A DNA stretch of 64,000 nucleotides from DATBGS01 sp036557885 (GTDB lineage Bacteria; Chloroflexota; Ktedonobacteria; Ktedonobacterales; DATBGS01). Made by a program: the position numbers and the translations under genes. Positions 34,411 to 42,627 of this stretch are shown one piece after another (the stretch's first letter is position 1; each line of letters opens with the position of its first letter). Location: NCBI GenBank assembly GCA_036557885.1, contig DATBGS010000129.1, positions 1 through 64,000 on the forward strand, read 5' to 3'. The notes under the pieces were generated by a model. The model was not told the DNA's origin, did no database searches, and worked only from the letters and a program-made list of their open reading frames with translations.

Positions 34411-34529
34411 ACCAGGCCGCCTCTGAATACGACATGCCAGGGTATCTGGCACGACGCAGTATAAAGCGTACTTACCTCGCTATCCTATCTGGCCCGCTGT
34501 CAATTGTCAAGCTACCCTGCCAGATATTC

Positions 34530-36452
34530 CTACCACAGGCTGCCTGGTACAGCTGAAGTTGGCTGGGATGATTCGGGTTGGTGCTGCTTAAACTCTTCGG
34601 CGCGTTGCAGCAATTCCTCGGCATTGCGGCGCGAGGTATCGGTGAGCGCGCCGCCGAGCATCTGCCCAAGCTCCATTGTGCGCTGGTCGTATTCCAGGGG
34701 GCGTACTCTGGTCATGGTGCGATCACCATGTACCTCTTTGGCGACGTTCAGGTGCATGTCGCCAAAGGCCGCGATTTGCGGCAGGTGGGTGACGCAGAGC
34801 ACTTGATGGTCGCGCGTGAGGTTCCAGAGTTTTTCGCCCACGACCTGGCCGCTGCGCCCGCTGATGCCGCTGTCTATTTCGTCAAAGATAAGCGTGGGCG
34901 TGGCATCGGCAGCGGAGAGGATGGATTTGAGCGCCAGCATGAGCCGCGAGGTTTCGCCGCCGGAGGCGATCTTGCCCAGCGGCTTGAATGGCTCGCCGGG
35001 GTTGGGCGCGATCAAGAACTCGACGCGATCAATGCCAGTGCCGGTGAAGGCGTAGGACTCGGTGGGGCCGTCAGGCTCAAGCTGGGCGGGCGCGCCATCG
35101 GAGGAGAACTGCTGGCGCATGTCCACCTTGAAGCGGGCGCGCTTCATGTTGAGGTCATCTAACTGGCGCTCCATTGCTTCGGAAAGCTGCACTGCTGCGC
35201 GGCTGCGTGCCTGCGAAAGCTGCCCAGCCAGGCGGCCAATCTGGGCGCGTAGCTCTTCGTCGCGGGCCTGGAGCGCGGCCATACGTTCTTCGCGGTGCTG
35301 GTAGCGGTCCAGTTCAGCGGCGGATTCGGCGGCGTAGTGCAGGATTTCTTCGATGGTGCTGCCATATTTGCGGCGGAGCTTGGCAATCAGGTCCAGGCGT
35401 TCTTCGATCTCGGCCAGCCGCGCGGGGTCAGCCTCGATGCTTTGCTGATACGAGCGCACGCTCATGGCAACATCTTCCAGGCGATAGATGATTTCTTCCA
35501 GCGCGGCGTTATATTCCTGCATGGAGGGGTCCAGCCGCACCAGTTCATCCATTGAGCGCTTGGCGCCTTTGGTCAGGTCGCTGGCGGAAGGGCCATCTTC
35601 GCCGCCGCCAATGGCGCCATAGATGCCCGCGCAAAGCTCGGCCAGCCGCTCGGCGTTGTTGAGGACACGGCGCTCGCGCTCCATCTCTTCGACTTCGTTG
35701 GGCTGGAGTTTGGCCTGTTCAATTTCGTTGACCTGGAAGCGCAACAGTTCGATGCGCCGCTCCAGTTCGCGCTCGTTTTGCTGAAGGGAGGTGAGTTCGC
35801 GGCGGGCGGTGCGCCATTCTCCAACCAGGGCAGAGACTTGATTGCGCAGGGGCAGGACTTCGGCGTAGCGGTCCAGATAGTTGACGTGCTGCTCCGGGCG
35901 CAGGATGGTGAGGTGCTCGCTCTGGCCGTGAATGTCCACGAGCAGGCTGCCGACCTGCTGGAAGACTTGCAGCGGGACGGGGCGCTGGTTGATGCGCGCT
36001 GTTGAACGCCCGGATTTGTGCAGTTCGCGGCCCAGGATGATTTCGCCGTTTTCGGCCTCCAGGCCGTATTCGCTGAGAATCTGGGCCAGCACCAGGCGGG
36101 CATCGGCCTGCTGGTCGTCGCCCGCGCCTGCGGTGGCAGCGTCGGATGTGTTGCGGGTGTCGCGTTCTTCGCTGGAAGAGGCGCCGTTGCTGCCCTCGTA
36201 CCCGTTCTGGTGGTTGCCCACGCTGACGGTGGGCAGGTTGCCCACGCTAAAGGTGCCGTAAACGGTGGCGCGCTCGGCGCCGCTGCGCACGACTTCGATG
36301 CCCAGCTTGGAGCCGAGCAGGGCGCTCACGGCGTCAATGATGATGGATTTGCCCGCGCCGGTTTCGCCGGTAAAGACGTTGAAGCGCGGATTCAGATGCA
36401 GTTCGAGCCGATCAATGATGGCAAAATCGGTAATGAGTAGTTCTGTGAGCAT
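34530..36452 (-). CDS. recN: DNA repair protein RecN (SMC-like ATPase)
   Basis: A 640-residue RecN. Walker A GETGAGKS is at 29-36, coiled-coil arms span about 170-480 with a central break, and the C-terminal ABC part has signature SGGETSRLML and Walker B TLIFDEIDSGISGRSG. RecN gathers at double-strand breaks and promotes recombinational repair. A low-complexity insertion (SNGASSSEERDTRNTSDAA, near residue 90-115) is unusual. It follows nadK by 28 bp, a gene order common in bacteria. Confidence 0.96.
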   Translation of the reverse strand: MLTELLITDFAIIDRLELHLNPRFNVFTGETGAGKSIIIDAVSALLGSKLGIEVVRSGAERATVYGTFSVGNLPTVSVGNHQNGYEGSNGASSSEERDTRNTSDAATAGAGDDQQADARLVLAQILSEYGLEAENGEIILGRELHKSGRSTARINQRPVPLQVFQQVGSLLVDIHGQSEHLTILRPEQHVNYLDRYAEVLPLRNQVSALVGEWRTARRELTSLQQNERELERRIELLRFQVNEIEQAKLQPNEVEEMERERRVLNNAERLAELCAGIYGAIGGGEDGPSASDLTKGAKRSMDELVRLDPSMQEYNAALEEIIYRLEDVAMSVRSYQQSIEADPARLAEIEERLDLIAKLRRKYGSTIEEILHYAAESAAELDRYQHREERMAALQARDEELRAQIGRLAGQLSQARSRAAVQLSEAMERQLDDLNMKRARFKVDMRQQFSSDGAPAQLEPDGPTESYAFTGTGIDRVEFLIAPNPGEPFKPLGKIASGGETSRLMLALKSILSAADATPTLIFDEIDSGISGRSGQVVGEKLWNLTRDHQVLCVTHLPQIAAFGDMHLNVAKEVHGDRTMTRVRPLEYDQRTMELGQMLGGALTDTSRRNAEELLQRAEEFKQHQPESSQPTSAVPGSLW

Positions 36453-36480
36453 AGTTCTGGCTGCATTTCATGGCGCGAGG

Positions 36481-37311
36481 TTACATCTCGCTCTGTAATT
36501 TTCGCGTTAAAATCTGGTAAAAATGTGTGGGCGGGCGACGACGCAGGAAGCGCGTGACATACGGGCTGTTGGTGATGCTGACCGTCGCGCCATCGCTCAG
36601 CTTGCGGTTGATCTGCCCATCGGCAGAAAGCACTCCGTCTTGTCCATCCGTAAGGATTTGCAGTTTGATGGCGGCGCCTGGCTCCAGAATGAGCGAGCGG
36701 TCTGCTGCCAGATGCGGCGCGATGGGCGTAAGGACGCTGCCGCGCACCTGGGGGTAAAGGATGGGGCCGCCCGCCGCCAGATTGTAGGCGGTGGAGCCGG
36801 TGGCGGTGGAGACGATCATGCCATCGGCAACGGTGGTGTTATAGTAGTGCCCATCTACCCAGACTTTCAGGCGGATCACATGCGGCAGCGCTCCGCGCAC
36901 AGCAACGATGTCGTTGAGCGCCAGAAATTCTTCGCTTTCTCCGTTGGCCTCCAGCACAGCCTGAAGCATGGCGCGCTCATCCATCCAGCAATCGCCCTCC
37001 AGATAGGAGGCAAGCTGCTGCTCTACCTCATCGGGTTCCAATTCGGTCAAGAAACCCACGCGGCCAAAGTTGATGGCAAGCAAGGGCACGCCCACCAGCG
37101 CGGCATCGCGGGCCACAGAGAGAATGGTGCCATCGCCGCCCAGCACGAGCAGCAGGTCGGTGCCTTCAATGTGTTGGCGCAGGTGCTCATCTGGCTGCGA
37201 GGTGAGCAACCAGACCTGATAGTGTTGGCTCTGGAGTTGCGCGGCCAGGCGCTCTGCCATTTCGGTGGCAGCCTGTGAGCGTGGCTGATAGACGATGCCC
37301 AGCTTCTTCAT
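36481..37311 (-). CDS. nadK: NAD kinase
   Basis: A 276-residue enzyme that phosphorylates NAD to NADP, the only route to NADP in most bacteria. The family motif is LLVLGGDGTILSVARD; NDIVAVRGALPHVIRL and VSTATGSTAYNLAAGGPI are the substrate and NAD-binding loops. The start MKKLGIVYQPRSQAA fits homologues. An alternative ATG at 37380 would add 23 residues and has GAGAGG upstream, so the true start is not settled. It is followed by recN 28 bp downstream. Confidence 0.95.
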   Translation of the reverse strand: MKKLGIVYQPRSQAATEMAERLAAQLQSQHYQVWLLTSQPDEHLRQHIEGTDLLLVLGGDGTILSVARDAALVGVPLLAINFGRVGFLTELEPDEVEQQLASYLEGDCWMDERAMLQAVLEANGESEEFLALNDIVAVRGALPHVIRLKVWVDGHYYNTTVADGMIVSTATGSTAYNLAAGGPILYPQVRGSVLTPIAPHLAADRSLILEPGAAIKLQILTDGQDGVLSADGQINRKLSDGATVSITNSPYVTRFLRRRPPTHFYQILTRKLQSEM

Positions 37312-37663
37312 CGCCAGCCGTTTCCCCCCTTTGTCTGCGGTATCGCTTGCGGTCTTGTGTGTGCTGCGCTCGTTGAGCATGGCCGCCTCTCGCTGCTGTA
37401 TTTCTCTACTACATTCTTTTTGGTGACTGTTGTGTCGGTTGCTTTGCGTCTCTCTTATCTTACGATCAGCTTGCCCAGGTTGTCAACGCTCATACGGGCA
37501 AAATTGAACGAAAGTTCTAAAGAAAGCCTGAAAAGCGCGCGTTTGGTGGTACAAGAAATGCAAAAAGCGGCTGCGGTCTTGCAAGGGAACACTCTCTTTT
37601 TCTGCTCAGTTCTCTCTGTGCAAGTCAATGGAAAAAAGTATCTCAAGAAAGGACGCAAAATCA
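37312..37663. other. Intergenic region upstream of nadK and the secreted orphan
   Basis: If nadK starts at 37380 the gap is shorter. It is AT-richer than its surroundings and holds pyrimidine tracts. No convincing promoter, repeat or RNA was seen, apart from the Shine-Dalgarno-like AAGAAAGGA before 37664. Confidence 0.5.
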
Positions 37664-38326
37664 ATGAAGAGACCTCTCGTTCGGTGGATGGTGGCAGTGG
37701 GGCTGCTCGCGCTGGTGGTGGTTGCGCTGGCGGCAGGACGGACTGCCCTGGCAGCCAACAATACTCCTGGCCCGATCAAGCAGCAGGTAAACACATTTAG
37801 CTTTACCTTCGATATGGTGCCCTCTACTGGCGCAATTAAGGCGTGCCTGCCTGATGCAAAGGGGACGGTGACGATCACAAAGGGCAGTGTAAATGATGAG
37901 TTGACGCTGCATGTGGTGGGCCTGGCCCGCAACACAGGCTATGACCTGTTTGTGCTTCAGGTGCCGCACGCGCCCTTTGGGATTTCCTGGTATCAAAGCG
38001 ACCTGGAAACAAACCCGAATGGCGAAGGCACGGCAAGCGTGCGGGGCATCTTTAATATCGAGACGTTCTCCATCTCACCGGCGACGTTAACGACCAAGGG
38101 CCGGGAGGGGAACGACCAGACGGGAGCAACGTTTGGCGCGGTCAACATGTATCACCTGGGCCTCTGGTTCAACGACCCACAGGTGCCGTTTAACCTGGGC
38201 TGTGAGCCAGGCCAGACGAAGCCAGTAGTGACGCCATTTAATGGCGAGCAAAATGCTGGTATCCAGGTGCTGAACACCTCCAACTTCCCCGACAATGCTG
38301 GCCCACTCCGCAACGTGCCCGCCTAA
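37664..38326 (+). CDS. Secreted protein of unknown function
   Basis: A 220-residue protein beginning MKRPLVRWMVAVGLLALVVV, a clear Sec signal peptide with cleavage probably after the ALA near residue 30. An in-frame ATG 12 codons upstream is less likely. The mature part is beta-rich (FSFTFDMVP, LTLHVVGLARNTGYDLFVLQ, FNIETFSISP) with a CHRD- or superoxide-dismutase-like feel, but no metal-binding His set. Two Cys residues could form a disulphide. I cannot assign a function. Confidence 0.72.
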   Translation: MKRPLVRWMVAVGLLALVVVALAAGRTALAANNTPGPIKQQVNTFSFTFDMVPSTGAIKACLPDAKGTVTITKGSVNDELTLHVVGLARNTGYDLFVLQVPHAPFGISWYQSDLETNPNGEGTASVRGIFNIETFSISPATLTTKGREGNDQTGATFGAVNMYHLGLWFNDPQVPFNLGCEPGQTKPVVTPFNGEQNAGIQVLNTSNFPDNAGPLRNVPA

Positions 38327-38425
38327 GCGGTAATCTTGCCTGGGGGTGGGTGCCCCTATTAGGAGGCGAGTGCCTCGCCCGCCTCCAGCACTCCCCTGGC
38401 TCACGCTCGCCAGCCCCACAAAACA

Positions 38426-39112
38426 TCAAGAGGTATGTCCTTGAAGCTGCCAGGCGTGGTCAAGGGCATGCCAGGCTGATCTGCGGATGGCAAAGCGGGG
38501 TGTCCAGGTGAAACCAGAACGGCGATGTGGCGTGGCTGCATTGTGGCGCGGAACGGCTTGCAGGCCAGCGCGGATGTGCTGGCGTGCCTGAAGTTCCAGT
38601 CGGTCTGCCTGGGTGGGTGTGCCAGGGCGCACAGCAGCGCCAAAAGCTGAAGCGTGTAGCTGGTCGGTTTCGATAACATGCCAGCGTATGGCGTTGGGGG
38701 AGCGACCACGTTCGGGGAGCAGATCGCGTTGTTCAGCGGGAATGGCCTGGAAGTGTTCGTCAAAGACCATCCAGCAGGTGTTGAGCAGGTTGGTAAGCTG
38801 CTCAATTTCCTCGTCTTCAAGCGGTTCAGTATCATGCGCAAACAGGGTGCTCAGTCCACCAAAATCAGTGACGGCTGTGCCGATGACGCGCTCCACTACG
38901 ACGAACTGGTCTAAAGCAGTAGGCGCAACCAGGGTCAAGCCCGCGCGTTTGGCTACCCCGGTATAACGCTCGCCCAGGGCCAGCAAGTTTGCAAGCGCCG
39001 CTTCCTCGCTCTTGCCACTGCGACACCAGCCCGGCCACGCCAATGCCTGCGCGAAGACACGGCGTTTGGGGCCGATTTCCAGCGCCACCTGAATGTGTGC
39101 CGCGTATCTCAT
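38426..39112 (-). CDS. Protein of unknown function, HicB-like N-terminus and DinB-like helices
   Basis: A 228-residue protein. Residues 1-55 resemble a HicB-type partial RNase H fold (ALAWPGWCRSGKSEEAALAN). The rest is helical with a His pattern (RWHVIETDQLHA, ends AWHALDHAWQLQGHTS) reminiscent of the metal-binding DinB/YfiT bundle. No partner HicA toxin is next to it, so a toxin-antitoxin role is not supported. Actinobacteria and Chloroflexota have uncharacterised proteins of this layout. The gene stands alone between the secreted orphan and nitronate monooxygenase. Confidence 0.65.
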   Translation of the reverse strand: MRYAAHIQVALEIGPKRRVFAQALAWPGWCRSGKSEEAALANLLALGERYTGVAKRAGLTLVAPTALDQFVVVERVIGTAVTDFGGLSTLFAHDTEPLEDEEIEQLTNLLNTCWMVFDEHFQAIPAEQRDLLPERGRSPNAIRWHVIETDQLHASAFGAAVRPGTPTQADRLELQARQHIRAGLQAVPRHNAATPHRRSGFTWTPRFAIRRSAWHALDHAWQLQGHTS

Positions 39113-39209
39113 TGCCTGTGGCCTCCGAGGTATCTGCTAGCTTGCCAAATAGGCTGGCTCTTTTCTCATTCTGTTCTTTTCAGCCTCAATGATACCATTC
39201 CTCCTGCGC

Positions 39210-39215
39210 TATAAT
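39210..39215 (+). promoter_or_regulatory. -10 element upstream of nitronate monooxygenase
   Basis: A perfect TATAAT 50 bp before the start codon; no good -35 is visible at 16-18 bp. Confidence 0.4.
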
Positions 39216-39265
39216 GAGGGCACGTTTGCGCGACTTCACAAAAACGAGAGAGAGAAACGAGTATC

Positions 39266-40333
39266 ATGGAGACAAGGCAGGCATACATCCTTCCAGAGAC
39301 GCTGCATACGCGGGTGACGGCGCTGCTGGGGATTCGCTATCCAATTGTGCAGGGAGGGCTGGCGCATCTGTCCTATGCTGATCTGGCTGGGGCGGTTTCG
39401 GAGGCCGGAGGGCTGGGGCAGGTGGGGGTGGCCTGCTTTGAGACGCCGGAGGAACTGCGCGACGAGATGCACAAGGTACGCCGGTTGACGGCGCAGCCTT
39501 TTGGCGTCAATTTCCCCATTGGGCATAGTCCGGTGGACCACTTTCTGGAGGTGGCGCTGGAGGAGCAGGCGCCGGTGATTACGATTACCGGCGGCAACCC
39601 GGAAACGCTGCTCAAGCGTATTCAGGCGCACCAGCCGACGCCGCGCACGATGGTGCTGGTGGCGGGCACGCGGGCCGCGCGCAAGGCAGAAGACCTGGGG
39701 GCCGACGCGGTGATTGTGGTGGGCGCGGAGGGCGGCGGGCATCTGGGCAGGGACGATACGGGGACGATGGTGCTGGTGCCGCGCGTGGTGGAGACGGTGA
39801 AGATTCCGGTGCTGGCGAGCGGGGGCATTGCGGATGGACGCGGGCTGGCGGCGGCGCTGGCGCTCGGCGCGGAGGGTGTGGAGATGGGCACGCGCTTTGT
39901 GGCGGTGCAGGAAAATGTGGCCCACCAGCACTATAAAGAGGCGTTGGTGCGGGCGCAGGAGACGGATACAGTGGTGATTGAGCGGGCGCTTGGTCGCCCG
40001 GCGCGCGTGCTGAAGGGGGCGTTTCCAGAGCGCATTCTGGAGGTGGAGCGCGACCTGGAGCGGCGCGGCGCTTCCCGCGAGGAGGCGTTGCAGGTGCTTT
40101 TGCCCTACATTCTTGGTGCGGTGAACACGCGCGCCTCCAGGGAGGGCGCGCTGGAGGACGGGTTTGTCTGGGCCGGGCAGGTGACAGGACTCATCCATGA
40201 TATTCCGGCGGCGGGCGATCTGGTGCGCCGTATGGTGCTGGAAGCCTCGGTGATTACGCAGCGCGTGGCGCGCATGTTTACCGGCGGGGACGCCGGCGGC
40301 ACCCCCACCGGGGGGCAGGCAAGGGGGGAATAG
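39266..40333 (+). CDS. Nitronate monooxygenase / 2-nitropropane dioxygenase family
   Basis: A 355-residue FMN-dependent TIM-barrel enzyme that oxidises nitronates, protecting against propionate 3-nitronate-like toxins. Family signs: GIRYPIVQGGLAHLSYADLA, AVSEAGGLGQVG, GADAVIVVGAEGGGHLG, VLASGGIADGRGLAAAL and LGAEGVEMGTRFVA. The last 17 codons (TGGDAGGTPTGGQARGE) are encoded by a REP-like stretch, so the C-terminus seems to have been extended by a repeat. It is followed 4 bp later by a GNAT gene and then an amidohydrolase gene, forming a three-gene operon. Confidence 0.92.
   Translation: METRQAYILPETLHTRVTALLGIRYPIVQGGLAHLSYADLAGAVSEAGGLGQVGVACFETPEELRDEMHKVRRLTAQPFGVNFPIGHSPVDHFLEVALEEQAPVITITGGNPETLLKRIQAHQPTPRTMVLVAGTRAARKAEDLGADAVIVVGAEGGGHLGRDDTGTMVLVPRVVETVKIPVLASGGIADGRGLAAALALGAEGVEMGTRFVAVQENVAHQHYKEALVRAQETDTVVIERALGRPARVLKGAFPERILEVERDLERRGASREEALQVLLPYILGAVNTRASREGALEDGFVWAGQVTGLIHDIPAAGDLVRRMVLEASVITQRVARMFTGGDAGGTPTGGQARGE
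40280..40325. repeat. REP-like sequence inside the nitronate monooxygenase 3' end
   Basis: ACCGGCGGGGACGCCGGCGG followed by CCCCCACCGGGGGG, two adjoining hairpins that code for the Gly-rich tail. Confidence 0.5.
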
Positions 40334-40337
40334 AGCG

Positions 40338-40829
40338 ATGCGCGTTCGGCCTGCGGTCCCTGATGACGCTGCGGCGATTGCCGAAATCTACAACGAGGGC
40401 ATAGAAGATCGCGTGGGGACGTTTGAGACGCGCCTGCGCACGGTTGAGGATATTCGCGGCTGGTTTGATGGCGTGCATCCAGTAGTGGTGGCTGAACAGG
40501 ATGGGCAGATTGTGGCCTGGGCGTCTACGTCGGTCTATCGCCCACGCGAGTGCTATGCTGGCATTGCCGAGTTTTCGGTGTATGTGCGCCGCGAGGCACG
40601 CGGGCAAGGCTCCGGGCGTGTGGTCTTGTCCACGCTGATTGAGGCGGCGGGCGCGGCGGGCTTCTGGAAGCTGGTGTCGCGCGTCTTTGTGGAAAATACG
40701 GCCAGCCGCGCCCTGCTGCGCTCTGCCGGGTTCCGCGAGGTGGGCATCTATGAGAAACATGGCAAACTGGATGGGGCCTGGCGGGATGTGGTGATTGTGG
40801 AGCGACTCATCGAAACGAATCTGCAATAA
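40338..40829 (+). CDS. GNAT acetyltransferase, phosphinothricin-acetyltransferase-like
   Basis: A 163-residue N-acetyltransferase. The start MRVRPAVPDDAAAIAEIYNEGIEDRVGTFET and the segments VYVRREARGQGSGRVVL (acetyl-CoA pyrophosphate loop) and FVENTASRALLRSAGFREVG fit the Pat/Bar/ArsN group, which acetylates small amines such as phosphinothricin or methionine sulfoximine. The actual substrate cannot be told. It is the middle gene of the nitronate monooxygenase-GNAT-amidohydrolase run; spacing is 4 bp upstream and 17 bp downstream, with AGAGGGG before the next start. Confidence 0.9.
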   Translation: MRVRPAVPDDAAAIAEIYNEGIEDRVGTFETRLRTVEDIRGWFDGVHPVVVAEQDGQIVAWASTSVYRPRECYAGIAEFSVYVRREARGQGSGRVVLSTLIEAAGAAGFWKLVSRVFVENTASRALLRSAGFREVGIYEKHGKLDGAWRDVVIVERLIETNLQ

Positions 40830-40846
40830 GCAAAGAGGGGAATACC

Positions 40847-41725
40847 ATGCCCAAAGCGATAGATTTTCATGTGCATCTGCCGATTGCCGAATTTATGGAT
40901 GTGGCGGTTGGCCCCTATCGGGCGGCGGCAGAGCGCTTTTTTCGCGCCGAGGTGAAGCTGCGCGACGTGGAAGAGATTGCGGCGTACTACCACGAGCAAG
41001 ATATGGTGGGCGTGCTGCTGGCCTGGGATGCGGAAACCGCGACTGGCAGGCCACCGCTCAAGAACGACACGGTGGCGGAGATTGTGCGGCGTTTTCCGCA
41101 GCAGTTTGTAGGCTTTGCCAGTGTGGACCCGCACAAGGGCAAGGCGGCCATTTTGGAGGCGGAGCGCGCGGTAAAAGAGCTAAAGCTGTCGGGGATGAAG
41201 TTTCATCCAGGGGTGCAGTCGTTTTATCCCAATGATCGGACGTTTTACCCGCTCTTTGAGAAGATTGCCGAGCTAGGCGTGCCCGCGCTGTTTCACACGG
41301 GTACCAATGGGCTGGGCGCCAATACGCCGGGCGGCATGGGCATCAAGCTCGACCACACGCGCCCGATCTATCTGGATAGCCTGGCGGCGGATTTCCCCAC
41401 GCTGACGATTATTGGGGCGCATCCCTCCTGGCCCTGGCACGAGGAGATGATTGCGATTGTGCAGCACAAGGCCAACGTCTATAATGATCTTTCCGGCTGG
41501 TCGCCTAAATATATCCCCCAGGCGCTGCTGACCGAGGCAGCAGGGCGGCTGAATAACAAGTTCCTGTTTGGCTCGGACTATCCCTTTATTCCCCCTGACC
41601 GCTGGATGCGCGACTTTGAGAAGCTGACTGGCTGGACGCCAGAGGCGCGCGCCAATCTGCTCTATGGCAACGGGCAAAAGCTGCTGGCGCATACGGCGGT
41701 GGCAAAGATGACGTTTGGGGAGTGA
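40847..41725 (+). CDS. Amidohydrolase-2 family metal-dependent hydrolase/decarboxylase
   Basis: A 292-residue TIM-barrel metalloenzyme. Landmarks: DFHVHLP (metal His-x-His) at residues 6-12, MKFHPGVQ, LFHTGTNG, IGAHPSWPW, and FGSDYPF with the catalytic Asp near the C-terminal end. These match the ACMSD/gamma-resorcylate decarboxylase/ uronate-like amidohydrolase group; the substrate is undetermined. It closes the three-gene operon. Its stop is 35 bp from the convergent Mrp gene. Confidence 0.9.
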   Translation: MPKAIDFHVHLPIAEFMDVAVGPYRAAAERFFRAEVKLRDVEEIAAYYHEQDMVGVLLAWDAETATGRPPLKNDTVAEIVRRFPQQFVGFASVDPHKGKAAILEAERAVKELKLSGMKFHPGVQSFYPNDRTFYPLFEKIAELGVPALFHTGTNGLGANTPGGMGIKLDHTRPIYLDSLAADFPTLTIIGAHPSWPWHEEMIAIVQHKANVYNDLSGWSPKYIPQALLTEAAGRLNNKFLFGSDYPFIPPDRWMRDFEKLTGWTPEARANLLYGNGQKLLAHTAVAKMTFGE

Positions 41726-41760
41726 TACACGATAGGATAAACGGCTAAGGGGCGCGGCTC

Positions 41761-42600
41761 TTATTCCGATGAGGGGGGCGCGAGGCGTTCCCGCACGCGC
41801 TCGGCAATGGCGCGAAATGCCTGCGCCTGGGGAGATGCGGGCTGAGCGATGAAGAGCGGGCGGCCCCGGTCCCCGGCCAGGCTCAGCGCCGGGTCAAGCG
41901 GGACCGCGCCCAGGTTTTCGACGCCCAGCGCCCAGATGGCGCGGTCTGGGGGGACGCGCGCAAAAATATCAATGGGCTGCCCACAGTGCGGGCACAGCAG
42001 CCCGCTCATGTTTTCAATGGCGCCCAGGATGGGCACGTTGGCGCGGCGGTAATATTGCAGCGCTTTTTTGCCGTCGAGGTGCGCCACATCCTGGGGCGTG
42101 ACGACCAGCACCACGCCAGAGAACTGCAACTCACGCACCAGGTTTTGCTGGAGGTCGGCTGTTCCGGGTGGCAGGTCAATCAGGAGGTAGTCGAGCGCGC
42201 CCCAGGCGACCTGCTGCGTCAACTGGCGCAGGAGCAGGCTCATGGTGATAGCATCCAGCACCATTGGTTGATCTTCCCCCAGCAAGAATCCCGCCGACAT
42301 GATCGTGATGCCATAGCGCTCTATAGGTGTGACGAGCGCCTGCTTTCCCCGGCGCGCGACGGTCCAGTCGCCCGACCACTCCTTGCGGGTGAGGCCCACC
42401 ATCAGGGGGATATTTGGCCCGTAGAAATCAGCATCAAGCAGGCCAACCGCTGCCCCAGTCTCGGCCAATGCCAGTGCCAGGTTCAGGCTGACGGTGGATT
42501 TGCCCACGCCGCCCTTGCCGCTTGCCACAGCGATAGTGAAACGAGCCAGGGCTGGCTTGCCAGCCCTGGCTTCTGCTCGAAGAAACAGTGGTGGTTCCAT
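41761..42600 (-). CDS. Mrp/NBP35-type iron-sulfur carrier ATPase, short form
   Basis: A 279-residue P-loop ATPase with the deviant Walker A GKGGVGKST (28-36), LLDADFYGPNIPLMVG, LLIDLPPGT and the CxxC LCPHCG that ligates a bridging cluster. It distributes Fe-S clusters to apoproteins. The N-terminal DUF59/MIP18 domain of full-length Mrp is missing, and the first 20 codons run through a palindromic repeat (AGCCAGGGCTGGC...GCCAGCCCTGGCT). It follows the PP2C gene by 27 bp on the same strand and may belong to that operon. Its start has no strong ribosome-binding site. Confidence 0.88.
   Translation of the reverse strand: MEPPLFLRAEARAGKPALARFTIAVASGKGGVGKSTVSLNLALALAETGAAVGLLDADFYGPNIPLMVGLTRKEWSGDWTVARRGKQALVTPIERYGITIMSAGFLLGEDQPMVLDAITMSLLLRQLTQQVAWGALDYLLIDLPPGTADLQQNLVRELQFSGVVLVVTPQDVAHLDGKKALQYYRRANVPILGAIENMSGLLCPHCGQPIDIFARVPPDRAIWALGVENLGAVPLDPALSLAGDRGRPLFIAQPASPQAQAFRAIAERVRERLAPPSSE
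42543..42574. repeat. Palindrome inside the 5' end of the Mrp gene
   Basis: AGCCAGGGCTGGC-TT-GCCAGCCCTGGCT: a 13-bp perfect stem with a two-base loop, translated as part of the Mrp N-terminus (EARAGKPALAR). Confidence 0.6.
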
Positions 42601-42627
42601 AGCTGATCTTTACCCGCCAGGTAATCT

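Noticed and set aside
37357..37800. A 147-codon + strand frame before the secreted orphan
   Set aside because: It overlaps the secreted protein in another frame, and the signal peptide and ribosome-binding site support the other frame.
38426..39112. HicB antitoxin of a toxin-antitoxin pair
   Set aside because: Only a short N-terminal stretch resembles HicB, no HicA toxin is adjacent, and the C-terminal two thirds are unrelated.
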